NCBI GenBank assembly: GCA_013874835.1
Contig: CP059430.1
Span: forward strand, 1,258,864-1,322,863
Source of the DNA: Carnobacteriaceae bacterium zg-84
GTDB taxonomy: Bacteria > Bacillota > Bacilli > Lactobacillales > Aerococcaceae
Reading direction: 5' to 3'
Length of the DNA: 64,000 nucleotides
The position numbers and the translations under genes are program-made. Positions 28,456-37,497 of the stretch are shown piece by piece. Positions within the stretch are counted from its first letter, which is position 1. Each line of letters begins with the position of its first letter. The notes beneath the pieces are model-generated. The model saw only the letters and a list, made by a program, of their open reading frames with translations. It was not told the origin of the DNA and searched no databases.

Positions 28456-28502
28456 AAAGAGCTTTATATCAACTACTTTTAATAGTTGATATAAAGCTCT
28501 TT
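28456..28502 (+). terminator. Terminator of recU-pbp1A
   Basis: Perfect 20-bp stem (28456-28475 with 28483-28502) and a 7-base loop, four bases after the pbp1A stop. Confidence 0.8.
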
Positions 28503-28568
28503 ACTATTTAAATAAAGTTCATTATAGGCATCGCTATTCAATCTTATTTAGCTCTCCGCCAACACCAT

Positions 28569-28664
28569 TTGACGAAGAGCCTAATTTTTTTGTATAATAA
28601 TCTATGAGAAATACCTCCTTGTTTAATTGTGGTGATTTAATCATACAGGTATTTCTCTTTTTTT
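28569..28664 (+). ncRNA. Candidate ~60-nt small RNA with its own promoter and terminator
   Basis: TTGACG (28569-28574), 18 bases, TATAAT (28593-28598); a start near 28605 would yield an RNA that is almost all hairpin: GAGAAATACCT (28606-28616) with AGGTATTTCTC (28647-28657), then seven T's. The ascending arm and loop contain ACCTCCTT, complementary to Shine-Dalgarno sequences, as in some streptococcal small RNAs. An alternative is a second terminator for pbp1A with a chance promoter match. A decayed relative sits at 11767-11861. Confidence 0.4.
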
Positions 28665-28717
28665 GTCCACTTTTATATACAAAATCGTGTTGGTGGATTA
28701 TTCCCACTAACACGATT
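28569..28717 (+). repeat. Dispersed intergenic element, fuller copy
   Basis: Promoter-like box, TATGAGAAATACCTC hairpin, and a second hairpin (28681-28717, AATCGTGTTGGTGG/CCACTAACACGATT). The same modules in the same order occur at 11767-11861. Confidence 0.6.
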
Positions 28718-28723
28718 AGTCTT

Positions 28724-29458
28724 TTATTTTTTAGGTTGCATTTGCATTGCTTCTTGTTTTAATTTTTGTACTTCGTATTTCTTTAGTGGTCGCCACTGTC
28801 CGACACCTAAATGATCAAGTGTTAAAGAACCATATTTTTCACGTCTTAATTTCATGACAGGTGTACCAATTGCCATAAACATTTTTTTCACTTGATGATT
28901 CCAACCCTCGTGAATGGTTAATTCAATGGTTGCTGTTTGCTTATCTGTATCTCCAGATAATAATTTTACTTTTGCAGGAGCTGTTTTTTTCCCATCAATT
29001 TTAATACCGTATTTCAGTTTTTTTAGTTGCTGTTCAGTAGGTATACCTTTTACTTTTGCAATATATGTTTTTTCCACATGATATTTTGGGTGCATGAGCA
29101 AATTAGCAAATTCTCCATCATTTGTTAACAATAATAATCCTGTTGTATCATAATCCAATCGCCCAATAGGATAAATTCTTTCTTGCAATCCTTGAAAATA
29201 ATCTGTTACAACTGCTCTTCCTTTATCATCTGATACAGCTGAAATAACACGTTGTGGTTTATTAAATAAATAATAAACAGGTTCTTCTTTATAAAGCGGT
29301 ACACCGTCTACTTCAATTTTATCACTTGTACTTACTTTATAGCCTAATTCCGTCACAAGTTTTCCATTTACTTGAACATGACCACTTATAATCAATTCTT
29401 CACATTTTCTTCTTGATGCCACCCCTGCATGCGCCATCACTTTTTGCAAACGTTCCAC
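28724..29458 (-). CDS. rluB: 23S rRNA pseudouridine synthase RluB
   Basis: 244 residues. An N-terminal S4 RNA-binding domain (MERLQKVMAHAGVASRRKCEELI) precedes the synthase domain with the catalytic Asp in GRLDYDTTGLLLLTNDG near residue 100. It modifies helix 89/90-region uridines of 23S rRNA. The start is GTG at 29458 with AGGAG seven bases upstream. It follows scpA-scpB, 11 bases after scpB, as in many Firmicutes. RluE/F-type specificity cannot be excluded. Confidence 0.9.
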   Translation of the reverse strand: MERLQKVMAHAGVASRRKCEELIISGHVQVNGKLVTELGYKVSTSDKIEVDGVPLYKEEPVYYLFNKPQRVISAVSDDKGRAVVTDYFQGLQERIYPIGRLDYDTTGLLLLTNDGEFANLLMHPKYHVEKTYIAKVKGIPTEQQLKKLKYGIKIDGKKTAPAKVKLLSGDTDKQTATIELTIHEGWNHQVKKMFMAIGTPVMKLRREKYGSLTLDHLGVGQWRPLKKYEVQKLKQEAMQMQPKK

Positions 29459-29469
29459 TAGTTTTCTCC

Positions 29470-30078
29470 TTATTCTGTAGCATCTTCTATTTTTACATCA
29501 TTTGTTTGATACTCTTTTTTATAACGCTCTTCAAACAAATCTTGTAGCGTATTTTCTTGAATCATTTCTAATTGATCTAAATCAGGTAATTCTGACATAT
29601 CCGTAATACCAAAATAATTCATAAAATAATCTGTTGTCCCATACAAAATAGGCTTTCCTGGACTATTTTCTCTTCCTTTAGATTCAATTAAATCTCTCAT
29701 TTGTAATTTTTGTAGAGCACCTGTTGATTGTACACCTCTAATTTGATCAATTTGTGCACGTGTTAAAGGTTGTTTGTATGCGATAATAGCTAATGTTTCG
29801 AGCGCTGCCTGAGATAATTTAGTGGCAAAAGGAGAAACTGCATATTCTTTTATTACTTCTGAATATATTCCCTTTGTCACTATTTGATAACGATTGGCAA
29901 AAGAAACTAATGCCAGTCCGCATTGTTCATCATCATGGTATTTTTTTTGTAAAGTTTCCAGCAATACTGTAACGTCGGAAGTTTGTATATGTAATAAGTC
30001 GCTCAATTCTAATAGTGTTAGGCCTGCATCACCTGATACAAATAACAAACTTTCAACTGCACCTATTTGATTACTCAT
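29470..30078 (-). CDS. scpB: Segregation and condensation protein B
   Basis: 202 residues with two winged-helix domains. LETLAIIAYKQPLTRAQIDQIRGV near residue 93 is the family signature. It dimerises and binds ScpA to form the condensin-like SMC complex. The start is ATG at 30078, supported by AAAGGAG and overlapping the scpA stop by eight bases. The reading frame stays open 54 bases upstream inside scpA but without a ribosome site. Confidence 0.95.
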   Translation of the reverse strand: MSNQIGAVESLLFVSGDAGLTLLELSDLLHIQTSDVTVLLETLQKKYHDDEQCGLALVSFANRYQIVTKGIYSEVIKEYAVSPFATKLSQAALETLAIIAYKQPLTRAQIDQIRGVQSTGALQKLQMRDLIESKGRENSPGKPILYGTTDYFMNYFGITDMSELPDLDQLEMIQENTLQDLFEERYKKEYQTNDVKIEDATE

Positions 30079-30853
30079 TTTCTTCTCCTTTATAATCATA
30101 CCATTCTTCTTGTTGAATATTTTCTCCTGCATATAAATAAATCATATCATGTAATGTACCTTGTTTAAAATACACACGTTTTTCTTTTGCTAACTCTAAC
30201 ATAGCTAGAAATGTTGCTATTAAAGACTGTTTTGAGTCAATAAAATCGATAATCGGTACTTCTCTACTTGTTTTGGATAATGTGTCAACTATGCGTAACA
30301 TTGTTTCTTCAACAGATACTTGATCCATTTCGATTCTTGCATGTAATGGTTGTTTTTGAAGCTGTTTTTGAAACATCTTTTGAAAAGCACGAATCATATC
30401 ATCAAGACTAACTTCTCCCTCTTTTAATGGGATATTTTCTTGTAGTAGTTCTAAATTAGTAGGTTCCTTTGCAAAAAATTGTCCTCGTTCGTCTTCTTTT
30501 TCACGCAAGGCACTTGCAACTTCTTTGAATTGTTGGTATTCAATCAATTGTCTAATTAACTCATCTTGTAAATCTTCTTCGTACTCTTCTGTTTCAATCT
30601 CTATTGTATCAACTCGTGGTAATAACAATCTACTTTTAATTTCTAAAAGCGTAGCCGCCATAACCAAATACTCTCCAGCAATATCTAACTGTAAATATGT
30701 CATTGAACGAATAAATTGTAAATATTGATCAACAATAATCAGCATTGGAACTTCTTGAATATCCATTTTTGTTTCTTTAATCAAATGTAATAACAAATCT
30801 AAAGGACCTTCAAAATCATCTAATTTTATCAATAATTCTTGATTATTTTCCAT
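30071..30853 (-). CDS. scpA: Segregation and condensation protein A
   Basis: 260 residues. The kleisin subunit of bacterial SMC condensin: the N-terminus (LDDFEGPLDLLLHLIKETKMD) binds the SMC neck and the C-terminal winged helix binds the SMC head. The acidic middle contains the ScpB-binding region. First gene of scpA-scpB-rluB. A 20-bp hairpin at 30885-30929 separates it from punA. Confidence 0.95.
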   Translation of the reverse strand: MENNQELLIKLDDFEGPLDLLLHLIKETKMDIQEVPMLIIVDQYLQFIRSMTYLQLDIAGEYLVMAATLLEIKSRLLLPRVDTIEIETEEYEEDLQDELIRQLIEYQQFKEVASALREKEDERGQFFAKEPTNLELLQENIPLKEGEVSLDDMIRAFQKMFQKQLQKQPLHARIEMDQVSVEETMLRIVDTLSKTSREVPIIDFIDSKQSLIATFLAMLELAKEKRVYFKQGTLHDMIYLYAGENIQQEEWYDYKGEENE

Positions 30854-30884
30854 TTATAACTCCTAAAAACATCAATACATAGGC

Positions 30885-30929
30885 AAATGTTCTCATTTTT
30901 ATTGATATACAATAAAAATGAGAACATTT
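30885..30929 (-). terminator. Hairpin after punA
   Basis: Perfect 20-bp stem (30885-30904 with 30910-30929) with a 5-base loop, immediately past the punA stop. There is no separate T tract, but the stem itself is U-rich. Probable terminator. Confidence 0.65.
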
Positions 30930-30932
30930 AGC

Positions 30933-31751
30933 TTAAGCTAATTCTAACGTTTTTTTGACTAAGTCTTTAAATAAGTGTTTAACTTTTTGAGTAACCTCTA
31001 CAACCTCTTCATGACTTAATGCATTACCACTCATGCCTGCTGCTAAGTTAGTAATACAAGAAATCCCCATAACTTTCATACCTGCATGACGTGCTACAAT
31101 CGCTTCTGGAACAGTAGACATACCAATTGCATCTGTTCCTAATAGTCTAAACATTCTAATTTCAGCAGGTGTTTCATAAGAAGGACCTGAGTACCATGTA
31201 TATACGCCTTCTTTTAAATCCACACCTACTTCTTTAGCAGCTTGACGAATAATCGTTTGATACTCTGGTGTATATACTTTTGTCATATCTGGGAAACGTG
31301 GACCGATTTCCTCATCATTTGCACCAATCAATGGATTTGGTCCAGCATAGTTAATATGATCTGTAATCATCATCAAAGTACCTGGTTTAAATGTTTCATT
31401 AACACCACCTGCTGCATTTGTTAAGAAAACAGAATCTATACCTAATGCTTTGAACACACGAATTGGGAATGTAATAGCATCTAATGCATAGCCTTCATAA
31501 TAGTGGAAACGTCCTTTCATAACTAGAACTTTTTTTCCACTTAATTCACCATAAACCAATTCATTAGAATGACCTGCAACAGTTGATACAGGAAAATGAG
31601 GAATTGTTGAATATTCAACAATAATTGGATTTTGAATTTCTTCTGCTAATTCACCTAAACCAGATCCTAGTATTAAAGCAAATTGTGGCTTTTCAATACC
31701 TTGCTTCTTTAAATAATCTGTTGCTTGTGCAATTTTTTCTTTATATGTCAT
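30933..31751 (-). CDS. punA: Purine nucleoside phosphorylase
   Basis: 272 residues. It splits inosine and guanosine into base and ribose-1-phosphate. Seen: GSGLGELAEE near residue 29 (phosphate loop), AGHSNELVYG, TNAAGGVN and the base-binding YSGPSYETPAEIR near 187. The length and motifs are those of the trimeric PNP family, not the hexameric DeoD type. It follows deoB by 17 bases: DeoB converts the ribose-1-phosphate product to ribose-5-phosphate. Confidence 0.95.
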   Translation of the reverse strand: MTYKEKIAQATDYLKKQGIEKPQFALILGSGLGELAEEIQNPIIVEYSTIPHFPVSTVAGHSNELVYGELSGKKVLVMKGRFHYYEGYALDAITFPIRVFKALGIDSVFLTNAAGGVNETFKPGTLMMITDHINYAGPNPLIGANDEEIGPRFPDMTKVYTPEYQTIIRQAAKEVGVDLKEGVYTWYSGPSYETPAEIRMFRLLGTDAIGMSTVPEAIVARHAGMKVMGISCITNLAAGMSGNALSHEEVVEVTQKVKHLFKDLVKKTLELA

Positions 31752-31768
31752 TTTTTTATAAATCTCCT

Positions 31769-32941
31769 TTATACTAACTCTGATAAGAAACTTTTTCCAT
31801 TTTCTGTTTGTTTAACTGAAAAATTATTAGAAATAGTTGCTGCAATATCAGCAAAATGTCCACCTGCTGACAAAGCTCCCGTTTTTTCAAAAGCTTTCGA
31901 ATACACCATTAAAGGTACATATTCACGTGTATGATCTGTTCCTTTATAAGTTGGATCATTTCCATGATCTGCCGTAATCATCAATAAATCATCATCATCC
32001 ATTTTTTCGTAAATTTCAGGCAAGCGTTTGTCAAAAGCTTCTAAAGCTTGTCCGTACCCTATCACATCACGTCTATGTCCATAAACAGCATCAAAATCGA
32101 CCAAATTCAAGAAACTCAATCCAGTAAAATCTGTTTCTAAAACTTCAAGTAATTTGTCAACACCATCCATATTATCTTTTGTACGAATAGCTTTTGTAAT
32201 ACCCGCACCATTGAAAATATCATTGATTTTACCAATAGCAATACAATCATAGTGAGATTGTTCTAAAAAGTTTAATGTTGTTTCACCAAAAGGACTTAAT
32301 GCATAATCATGGCGGTTACTTGTACGTTTAAAGTTTCCTGGTTCTCCAATATAAGGGCGAGCAATAATACGTCCTACCATATAAGGTTCATCTAATGTAA
32401 TGCTACGTACATATTCACAAATGCTATATAATTCTTCTAATGGAATAATCTCTTCATGTGCTGCAATTTGTAAAACAGGATCTGCAGAAGTATAAATAAT
32501 TAAAGCTCCTGTTTCCATTTGTTCTTGTCCATAATCATCAATCACGGCTGTTCCACTATACGGTAAGTTACAAATAACTTTCCGACCAGTGTGTTCTTCA
32601 ATTTGTTGAAGAAGTTCTTGTGGAAAACCATTTGGGAAAACTCTAAATGGCTTATCAATATTTAGTCCCATAATTTCCCAATGACCAGTCATTGTGTCTT
32701 TTCCAACAGATTCTTCTTGTAATTTTGTATAATATCCCATTGTTTCAATATCATTTGGTATATTTTTTAAAGATTCTATTTTTCCTAGACCTAATTTTGC
32801 CATATTTGGTAAATGAAGCTCCATATTGTCCGTAATATGTCCTAATGTATGAGAATTTACATCATCAAATTTATCAGCATCTGGTGCTTCTCCAATTCCT
32901 ACTGAATCCATTACGATTAAATGTATACGTTTAAATTTCAT
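31769..32941 (-). CDS. deoB: Phosphopentomutase
   Basis: 390 residues, alkaline-phosphatase superfamily. Metal ligands are visible in [14 protein letters not shown] (N-terminus) and in [22 protein letters not shown] (near residue 325). It moves phosphate from C1 to C5 of (deoxy)ribose so that salvaged nucleosides can enter central metabolism. Lies between xerD and punA on one strand; no deoxyribose regulator is nearby. Confidence 0.96.
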   Translation of the reverse strand: MKFKRIHLIVMDSVGIGEAPDADKFDDVNSHTLGHITDNMELHLPNMAKLGLGKIESLKNIPNDIETMGYYTKLQEESVGKDTMTGHWEIMGLNIDKPFRVFPNGFPQELLQQIEEHTGRKVICNLPYSGTAVIDDYGQEQMETGALIIYTSADPVLQIAAHEEIIPLEELYSICEYVRSITLDEPYMVGRIIARPYIGEPGNFKRTSNRHDYALSPFGETTLNFLEQSHYDCIAIGKINDIFNGAGITKAIRTKDNMDGVDKLLEVLETDFTGLSFLNLVDFDAVYGHRRDVIGYGQALEAFDKRLPEIYEKMDDDDLLMITADHGNDPTYKGTDHTREYVPLMVYSKAFEKTGALSAGGHFADIAATISNNFSVKQTENGKSFLSELV

Positions 32942-32956
32942 TTTTATTCCTCGCTC

Positions 32957-33862
32957 CTATTTTTTTGCATGTGGATGTGCTAGTGTATAGTCATCCGTCA
33001 CTTTATTCATATCAATATGTGTGTAAATTTGTGTTGTTTCTAAATGTTCATGCCCTAATAATTCTTGTATCATTCTTAAATCCATGCCATTTGCCAATAA
33101 ATGCGTTGCCACAGAATGCCTAATAGTATGTGGAGTGACATGCTTATCGACTCCACTTTCTTGAACGATTTCTTTCAATCGTTTCCAAATACCTTGCCTT
33201 GTAAATGGTTTACCTCTACGATTTAAAAAAACGTAAGCACTTAGATTATCTTTATCATAAACAGGTCTAACTAAATTATAGTACATATTTAAATAATGTA
33301 GTGCCTCTTCGCCTAATAGTGTAATTCGCTCTTTATTTCCTTTTCCGATAACATTTACTGTTGCTGCTTCTCTATGCACTTGGGATAGTTTTAAATCGCA
33401 TAATTCGGATACACGTAATCCAGTGGCATACATCACTTCTAAAATCGCTCTATCTCGGATACCTTGCAAGGTATTTAAATCAGGAACAGCTAAAATATCG
33501 TCTATATCATCTTCTGTTAGTACACGGGGTAACTGCTTTCTTTTTTTAGGTAAAGAAATTTTTTCCATTGGATTTGTTTCAACAATCTGCTGGTGTTTTA
33601 AATATTTATGAAAACTTCTTAAAGCTGATATTTTACGACTAATCGTAGTTGCTTCTTTACCTTCGTCATAAAGTAAAGAAACATAGTGTCGAATATGATC
33701 TGCACTAATATTTTCCCAATGTACAATACGATATATCTCTATTAAAAAATTAGCATAGTGTATTAAATCCAATTCATAATTGATACAACTATTTTCTGAA
33801 GCTCCCTCTCTTGAGAAGTCAATGATATATTCTTTTATTATTCGTTTATCTAAACTCATCAT
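32957..33862 (-). CDS. xerD: Tyrosine recombinase XerD
   Basis: 301 residues. The N-terminal SAM-like core-binding domain is followed by a catalytic domain with Arg in ATGLRVSEL, HTIRHSVATHL, LGHEHLETTQ and the Tyr in IYTHI. It resolves chromosome dimers at dif. Full length, in a housekeeping operon with deoB and no phage genes nearby, so it is a chromosomal Xer protein rather than an element integrase. It starts MM; either ATG is possible. The label XerD rather than XerC is by operon context. Confidence 0.88.
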   Translation of the reverse strand: MMSLDKRIIKEYIIDFSREGASENSCINYELDLIHYANFLIEIYRIVHWENISADHIRHYVSLLYDEGKEATTISRKISALRSFHKYLKHQQIVETNPMEKISLPKKRKQLPRVLTEDDIDDILAVPDLNTLQGIRDRAILEVMYATGLRVSELCDLKLSQVHREAATVNVIGKGNKERITLLGEEALHYLNMYYNLVRPVYDKDNLSAYVFLNRRGKPFTRQGIWKRLKEIVQESGVDKHVTPHTIRHSVATHLLANGMDLRMIQELLGHEHLETTQIYTHIDMNKVTDDYTLAHPHAKK

Positions 33863-33866
33863 ATAC

Positions 33867-34724
33867 TTATTTCACTAATCGAATATAGCCATCTTTTTGT
33901 TCAATCATACGACGCTTCAACAAATTACCTACGGCACGTTTAAACTGACCCTTGCTAATCCCAAAGTATTGTTTTATATCATCTGGATCGCTTTTATCCC
34001 AAAATGGAAGACTTCCATCTTTTGATTTGTTTAAAAATGCCAATAACATTTCCGCGTCATCTCCAATAGCTTCATGTGCACGTCGTCTTAGAGATAGATT
34101 TAAAATACCATCTGGTCTAACACCAATTACTCGTCCAGATAATTGTTCACCCAATCTAGGCTCATCAACGCGTTCGCTTGGATGAATAAATCCAATATAG
34201 TAATCATCTGTTAAAACGTATGTACCAACTAATTTTAAGCGAAAAGCCGTTGCTGTAATATCTTTATTTTTATCTGTTTCTTTTCCTTTTTTAGCAACAG
34301 ATCTAAAAATATGTTCGTCTGCTAAAATACCCCATAAACGCTCTTTTTTATCTACTCTTAAACTAATCATCAATCGATCGTTTTTCTTTGGCCATAACTC
34401 TTTCATTTGCGGTAAATCATCTAAAGAAACGACAATTTCTTTATCAGGTAATCCTATATCAACGAACACTCCTAAATCTTTTCTAACTTGCGTTACTGTC
34501 GCCCATGCGTACTTCCCTTGCTGGACTTTTGGAATATTCGTTGTTAACCTTTTTTTATGTTGACTAGATTCATAAACAAAGCCTTTTACTGTATCTCCAA
34601 TGGATAGCGACTCATCTTCTTGTTTATCCATCGCAAACGTCACACCGTCTTTTTGAATAAAATAAAAATCGTTATTTTCATCTGTGACCATGCCTGTTAT
34701 GACTGTTCCATATAATGTATTCAT
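33867..34724 (-). CDS. cvfB: S1-domain RNA-binding protein CvfB
   Basis: 285 residues: three S1-type OB domains followed by a C-terminal winged helix (DDIKQYFGISKGQFKRAVGNLLKRR, ~240-270). The domain order matches CvfB/YitL, which in staphylococci binds RNA and affects virulence gene expression. Ends four bases before the xerD start. The in vivo RNA targets are not known in most species. Confidence 0.88.
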   Translation of the reverse strand: MNTLYGTVITGMVTDENNDFYFIQKDGVTFAMDKQEDESLSIGDTVKGFVYESSQHKKRLTTNIPKVQQGKYAWATVTQVRKDLGVFVDIGLPDKEIVVSLDDLPQMKELWPKKNDRLMISLRVDKKERLWGILADEHIFRSVAKKGKETDKNKDITATAFRLKLVGTYVLTDDYYIGFIHPSERVDEPRLGEQLSGRVIGVRPDGILNLSLRRRAHEAIGDDAEMLLAFLNKSKDGSLPFWDKSDPDDIKQYFGISKGQFKRAVGNLLKRRMIEQKDGYIRLVK

Positions 34725-34782
34725 ACTATTCCTCCATATTCACCTATATTATTTTAACATAATCATGAAATAAAAAATAGTA

Positions 34783-35142
34783 TCACTCTTTAGATGACGG
34801 TTCAGTTTTTTGTTTTAATGTAATTTCTTGATAAATTTGTTTCCCATTTTTTAACACACAAGTCAGTAATAGTATGTCTTCCTCTTTTTTATCAATATAA
34901 ACGGTTCCAGTATTAAAGATAATCGCCTTCTTTTTTATATTTTTATCCATATCTTTACAAACAATATGTATCATCATTTTCGCCAAACGATTTTCTCGTT
35001 CACTATATAGCATAGCTATTTTATCGTGATAAGTCATTTGAAGATATAGTAAACTCGTTATCATAAAAAGACATAAAGTCATCACAGTCACAAAAATACT
35101 AGCTTGTTTATTTTTGAATAATATATAGAATATTCGCTTCAT
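34783..35142 (-). CDS. comGG: Competence pseudopilus protein ComGG-like
   Basis: 119 residues. Basic start, one membrane segment (~13-33, ASIFVTVMTLCLFMITSLLYL), then a hydrophilic tail rich in Lys. ComGG proteins diverge widely, so the call rests on position as last gene of the comG operon, size and topology. The start ATG at 35142 follows GGAGATTATT and overlaps the end of comGF. No type IV prepilin cleavage site is obvious, which is typical for ComGG. Confidence 0.7.
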   Translation of the reverse strand: MKRIFYILFKNKQASIFVTVMTLCLFMITSLLYLQMTYHDKIAMLYSERENRLAKMMIHIVCKDMDKNIKKKAIIFNTGTVYIDKKEEDILLLTCVLKNGKQIYQEITLKQKTEPSSKE

Positions 35143-35575
35143 AATAATCTCCATTTTGAAAAAATACACGAATGTGATAATAGTCTTTTTGCTTATTGAC
35201 ATACCATTTTTGCACATTGAATAGCAAGGGTTCATATCCACCTTTATCAGTTGTACGTCTTAGAATGTTATGATACTGTTCATATCGAATTGTTTTCTTA
35301 TCTATTTGTGTGAAAAGTACATTTGTATCATGTTTGATATATTGTTCTTTGGACAAACAGTATTCTAAATAGTTTTTGAATTGAATAAAGGCTGTTTCAT
35401 GATGTTGTCGTATATAGCCATGATATTTTGTTATCATTGGTTGAGTAGAAAGAAGTAATATCGTTATAACACAAAAAACAAATAATGACACTACTGTTTC
35501 CAATAATGTAAATCCCTTTTTATTTTTTAAAAACTGATAATATTTGTTTATTATCATAATAAATAACTCCGCCAT
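35108..35575 (-). CDS. comGF: Competence pseudopilin ComGF
   Basis: 155 residues as read. The prepilin motif KKGFTLLETVVSLF (Gly before the cleavage, Glu at +5) is followed by a hydrophobic helix and a ComGF-type C-terminal domain. The true start may be further in (MIINKYYQF, seven codons down). It is a minor pseudopilin needed for assembly of the DNA-uptake pilus. Overlaps comGE and comGG. Confidence 0.82.
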   Translation of the reverse strand: MAELFIMIINKYYQFLKNKKGFTLLETVVSLFVFCVITILLLSTQPMITKYHGYIRQHHETAFIQFKNYLEYCLSKEQYIKHDTNVLFTQIDKKTIRYEQYHNILRRTTDKGGYEPLLFNVQKWYVNKQKDYYHIRVFFQNGDYYEANILYIIQK

Positions 35576-35804
35576 TCACATCATTATCAATACGCCCTTT
35601 TCCTTGATTAATTGTTCCTGTTTGCTCTGAGATTATGCGATTATCCAATAAATCATAAAGATGGTTAATGTCTATTTGGGTCTGTTCAAATACAAATTGT
35701 TGTATCATACAAAAGCTCATTAAAAGAATAAAACTCGACAATAGAAAAAAAGATAAGACACATTCAAACAAAATGCTCGCTCTAATATCGCTTAATTTTC
35801 TCAA
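35520..35804 (-). CDS. comGE: Competence pseudopilus protein ComGE-like
   Basis: 94 residues. The start is TTG at 35804, nine bases after GAGGGG; the frame is open upstream but that part overlaps comGD. A basic start (LRKLSDIRASILFECVLSF) precedes one membrane helix and a short tail, the layout of ComGE. The prepilin motif is degenerate (Glu kept in FECVLS). Named by position between comGD and comGF. Confidence 0.68.
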   Translation of the reverse strand: MRKLSDIRASILFECVLSFFLLSSFILLMSFCMIQQFVFEQTQIDINHLYDLLDNRIISEQTGTINQGKGRIDNDVNGGVIYYDNKQILSVFKK

Positions 35805-36065
35805 GATAACATACCCCTCTTCCAAATTGTACATGTAAAATATATGTATACGTTTCTGTGTACGATGTGAATGTATCATATCTTTTTAACGTTCCCGTAT
35901 CTTTTGAAAAACAATATGCATGTGTCATGCCTGAAAGTACACGAGGTACTTTCAAAGATTTGTCCAATGCTAAATTTGTATACACTTCATGCGTTTTCAT
36001 GTTTACTGTTATGATACTATCTTGATGTGTCACAATCGATTGATGTTGTGCATAAAGTAATTTTT

Positions 36066-37356
36066 CTCCAATTGTAAAGTAAAGTGCAAAAAAACAGATA
36101 ATTACTTTCTCTTTTGCGGGGTTAATAACCAAACAATAAAAACAAAGGTTTTCTAGTCAAGGCGAAAAACAAAGTGTGCCTTGACGGGAAACCTGTTTTT
36201 ATTAAACTATTAATCTACCCGCAATAAAAATAACTCTGCAGGTGTACGATAACCTAATTTACGCCGTATTTTCTGATTTAAGCAGGATTCTATTTTACGA
36301 ATAGTTGACTTTTTAACGGTATTGATAGATTTACCCTTAGGTAAAAACTCCCGTATCTGTCCGTTATGATTTTCGTTAGTACCACGCTCATAAGATGAAT
36401 AAGGGTGTGCATAGTAAATGCTTAAATATGTCGATTCTAATTCAGATAACGAGGCGAATTCTGACCCATTATCAGATGTAATACTCTTGAAGGTTGATTT
36501 CCTATATTGTTTAAAAATATTCTTTAATGTCCGTAAGACACATTGTGCTGTTTTATCATTCATTTTACGTATAATTGTATAACGTGTTTGTCGTTCTACT
36601 AACGTTAATAATAGTGCTTCATTTTTTGTCTTCTTAAATAAGACTAAATCAATTTCCCAATGTCCAAATTCTGTACGATTATTCGCTACGTCTGGTCGAT
36701 TTTCGATAGATGTACCCATATTTTTCTTGTATGTTTTGGTGTTCTCTTTTTTCGGTCGTTTTCTAATGCTTACCATTTTGGGTAAATCAATTGGTTTGAT
36801 AGGGATAATACCTTGATGAACAAACGTATAAACCGTTTTCGTACAAGGGACTTTTTCATTAGGATGATTTTGCCGATACCAATGTACAAAGGTATCAATA
36901 CTATGGGTTCTATATTTTTCAGTAACTACCTGTTGTAAGTCTTTGAAAAATTGTTGACTAAATTTTTCAGTTAAATCATGATGATATTTATTTTGTTGCT
37001 TAGCTTTATAGATGTAATGGCTTGTTTCAGCGTAATATTTTAATTCGTCACGTTGGATACCATTTCGATTAACAATTTGATTAACGCTTCCTCGTTTAAT
37101 TTCTCTATAAATTGTGGATACATTTCTTCCGAGTCGTTCAGCGATATATCGTATTGGCTTTTTTTCGTTTAATAACGTTTCAATTTTTGTACGTTCAACC
37201 AATGATAGCTGTTTATATTGTTTTTTTGTGTTATAATTTGTTTTAGACATGATAATGACCTTTCTAATTTTGTGGTGAATCTTAGTAAGTTAATTATCTG
37301 TCTTTTTTTGTTTTTATAACACTATTTTGCTTTTGCACTTTATTTTACAACTCGGC
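36066..37356 (-). mobile_element. IS30-family insertion sequence, copy 1 (intact), inserted in comGD
   Basis: 1291 bp. Imperfect terminal inverted repeats share TTGTAAA[A/G]TAAAGTGCAAAA, six bases in from each end. It is flanked by the 13-bp direct repeat TAAAGTAATTTTT (36053-36065 and 37357-37369, top strand). It carries one intact transposase gene and, after it, a hairpin (~36141-36200, GTCAAGGC/GCCTTGAC) that should block read-through. Transposase orientation is the same as comG. The ends were set by comparison with copy 2 at 60387-61678. Confidence 0.95.
36210..37250 (-). CDS. IS30-family transposase, intact
   Basis: 346 residues. The N-terminal helix-turn-helix (LSLVERTKIETLLNEKK; AERLGRNVSTIYREIKRG) binds the element ends. 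The DDE catalytic domain has Asp in HWEIDLVLF, Asp in SDNGSEF and Glu in ERGTNENHNGQIREF. All residues expected for activity are present, so this copy may be mobile. Its sequence is identical to the joined reading of the broken copy at 60493-61534. Confidence 0.95.
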   Translation of the reverse strand: MSKTNYNTKKQYKQLSLVERTKIETLLNEKKPIRYIAERLGRNVSTIYREIKRGSVNQIVNRNGIQRDELKYYAETSHYIYKAKQQNKYHHDLTEKFSQQFFKDLQQVVTEKYRTHSIDTFVHWYRQNHPNEKVPCTKTVYTFVHQGIIPIKPIDLPKMVSIRKRPKKENTKTYKKNMGTSIENRPDVANNRTEFGHWEIDLVLFKKTKNEALLLTLVERQTRYTIIRKMNDKTAQCVLRTLKNIFKQYRKSTFKSITSDNGSEFASLSELESTYLSIYYAHPYSSYERGTNENHNGQIREFLPKGKSINTVKKSTIRKIESCLNQKIRRKLGYRTPAELFLLRVD

Positions 37357-37497
37357 TAAAGTAATTTTTCTTGAAACGCTTCAAAAAATAATTGACACGT
37401 CATATCTTGTAGAGCACTTTTTTGAAATTGAATACCTATAACGAACAAAAATGTGATAATCATTAGAGCAATTAGACTATCCATAAATAACATACCT

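Noticed and set aside
32957-33862. Tyrosine recombinase as a prophage or island integrase
   Set aside because: Sits in a housekeeping operon with deoB and punA, no attachment repeats or phage genes nearby; XerD-like throughout.
35782-36132. Open frame starting with MVINPAKEK as an independent gene
   Set aside because: Its first codons lie inside the IS end and the rest is the comGD C-terminus; it is a chimera created by the insertion.
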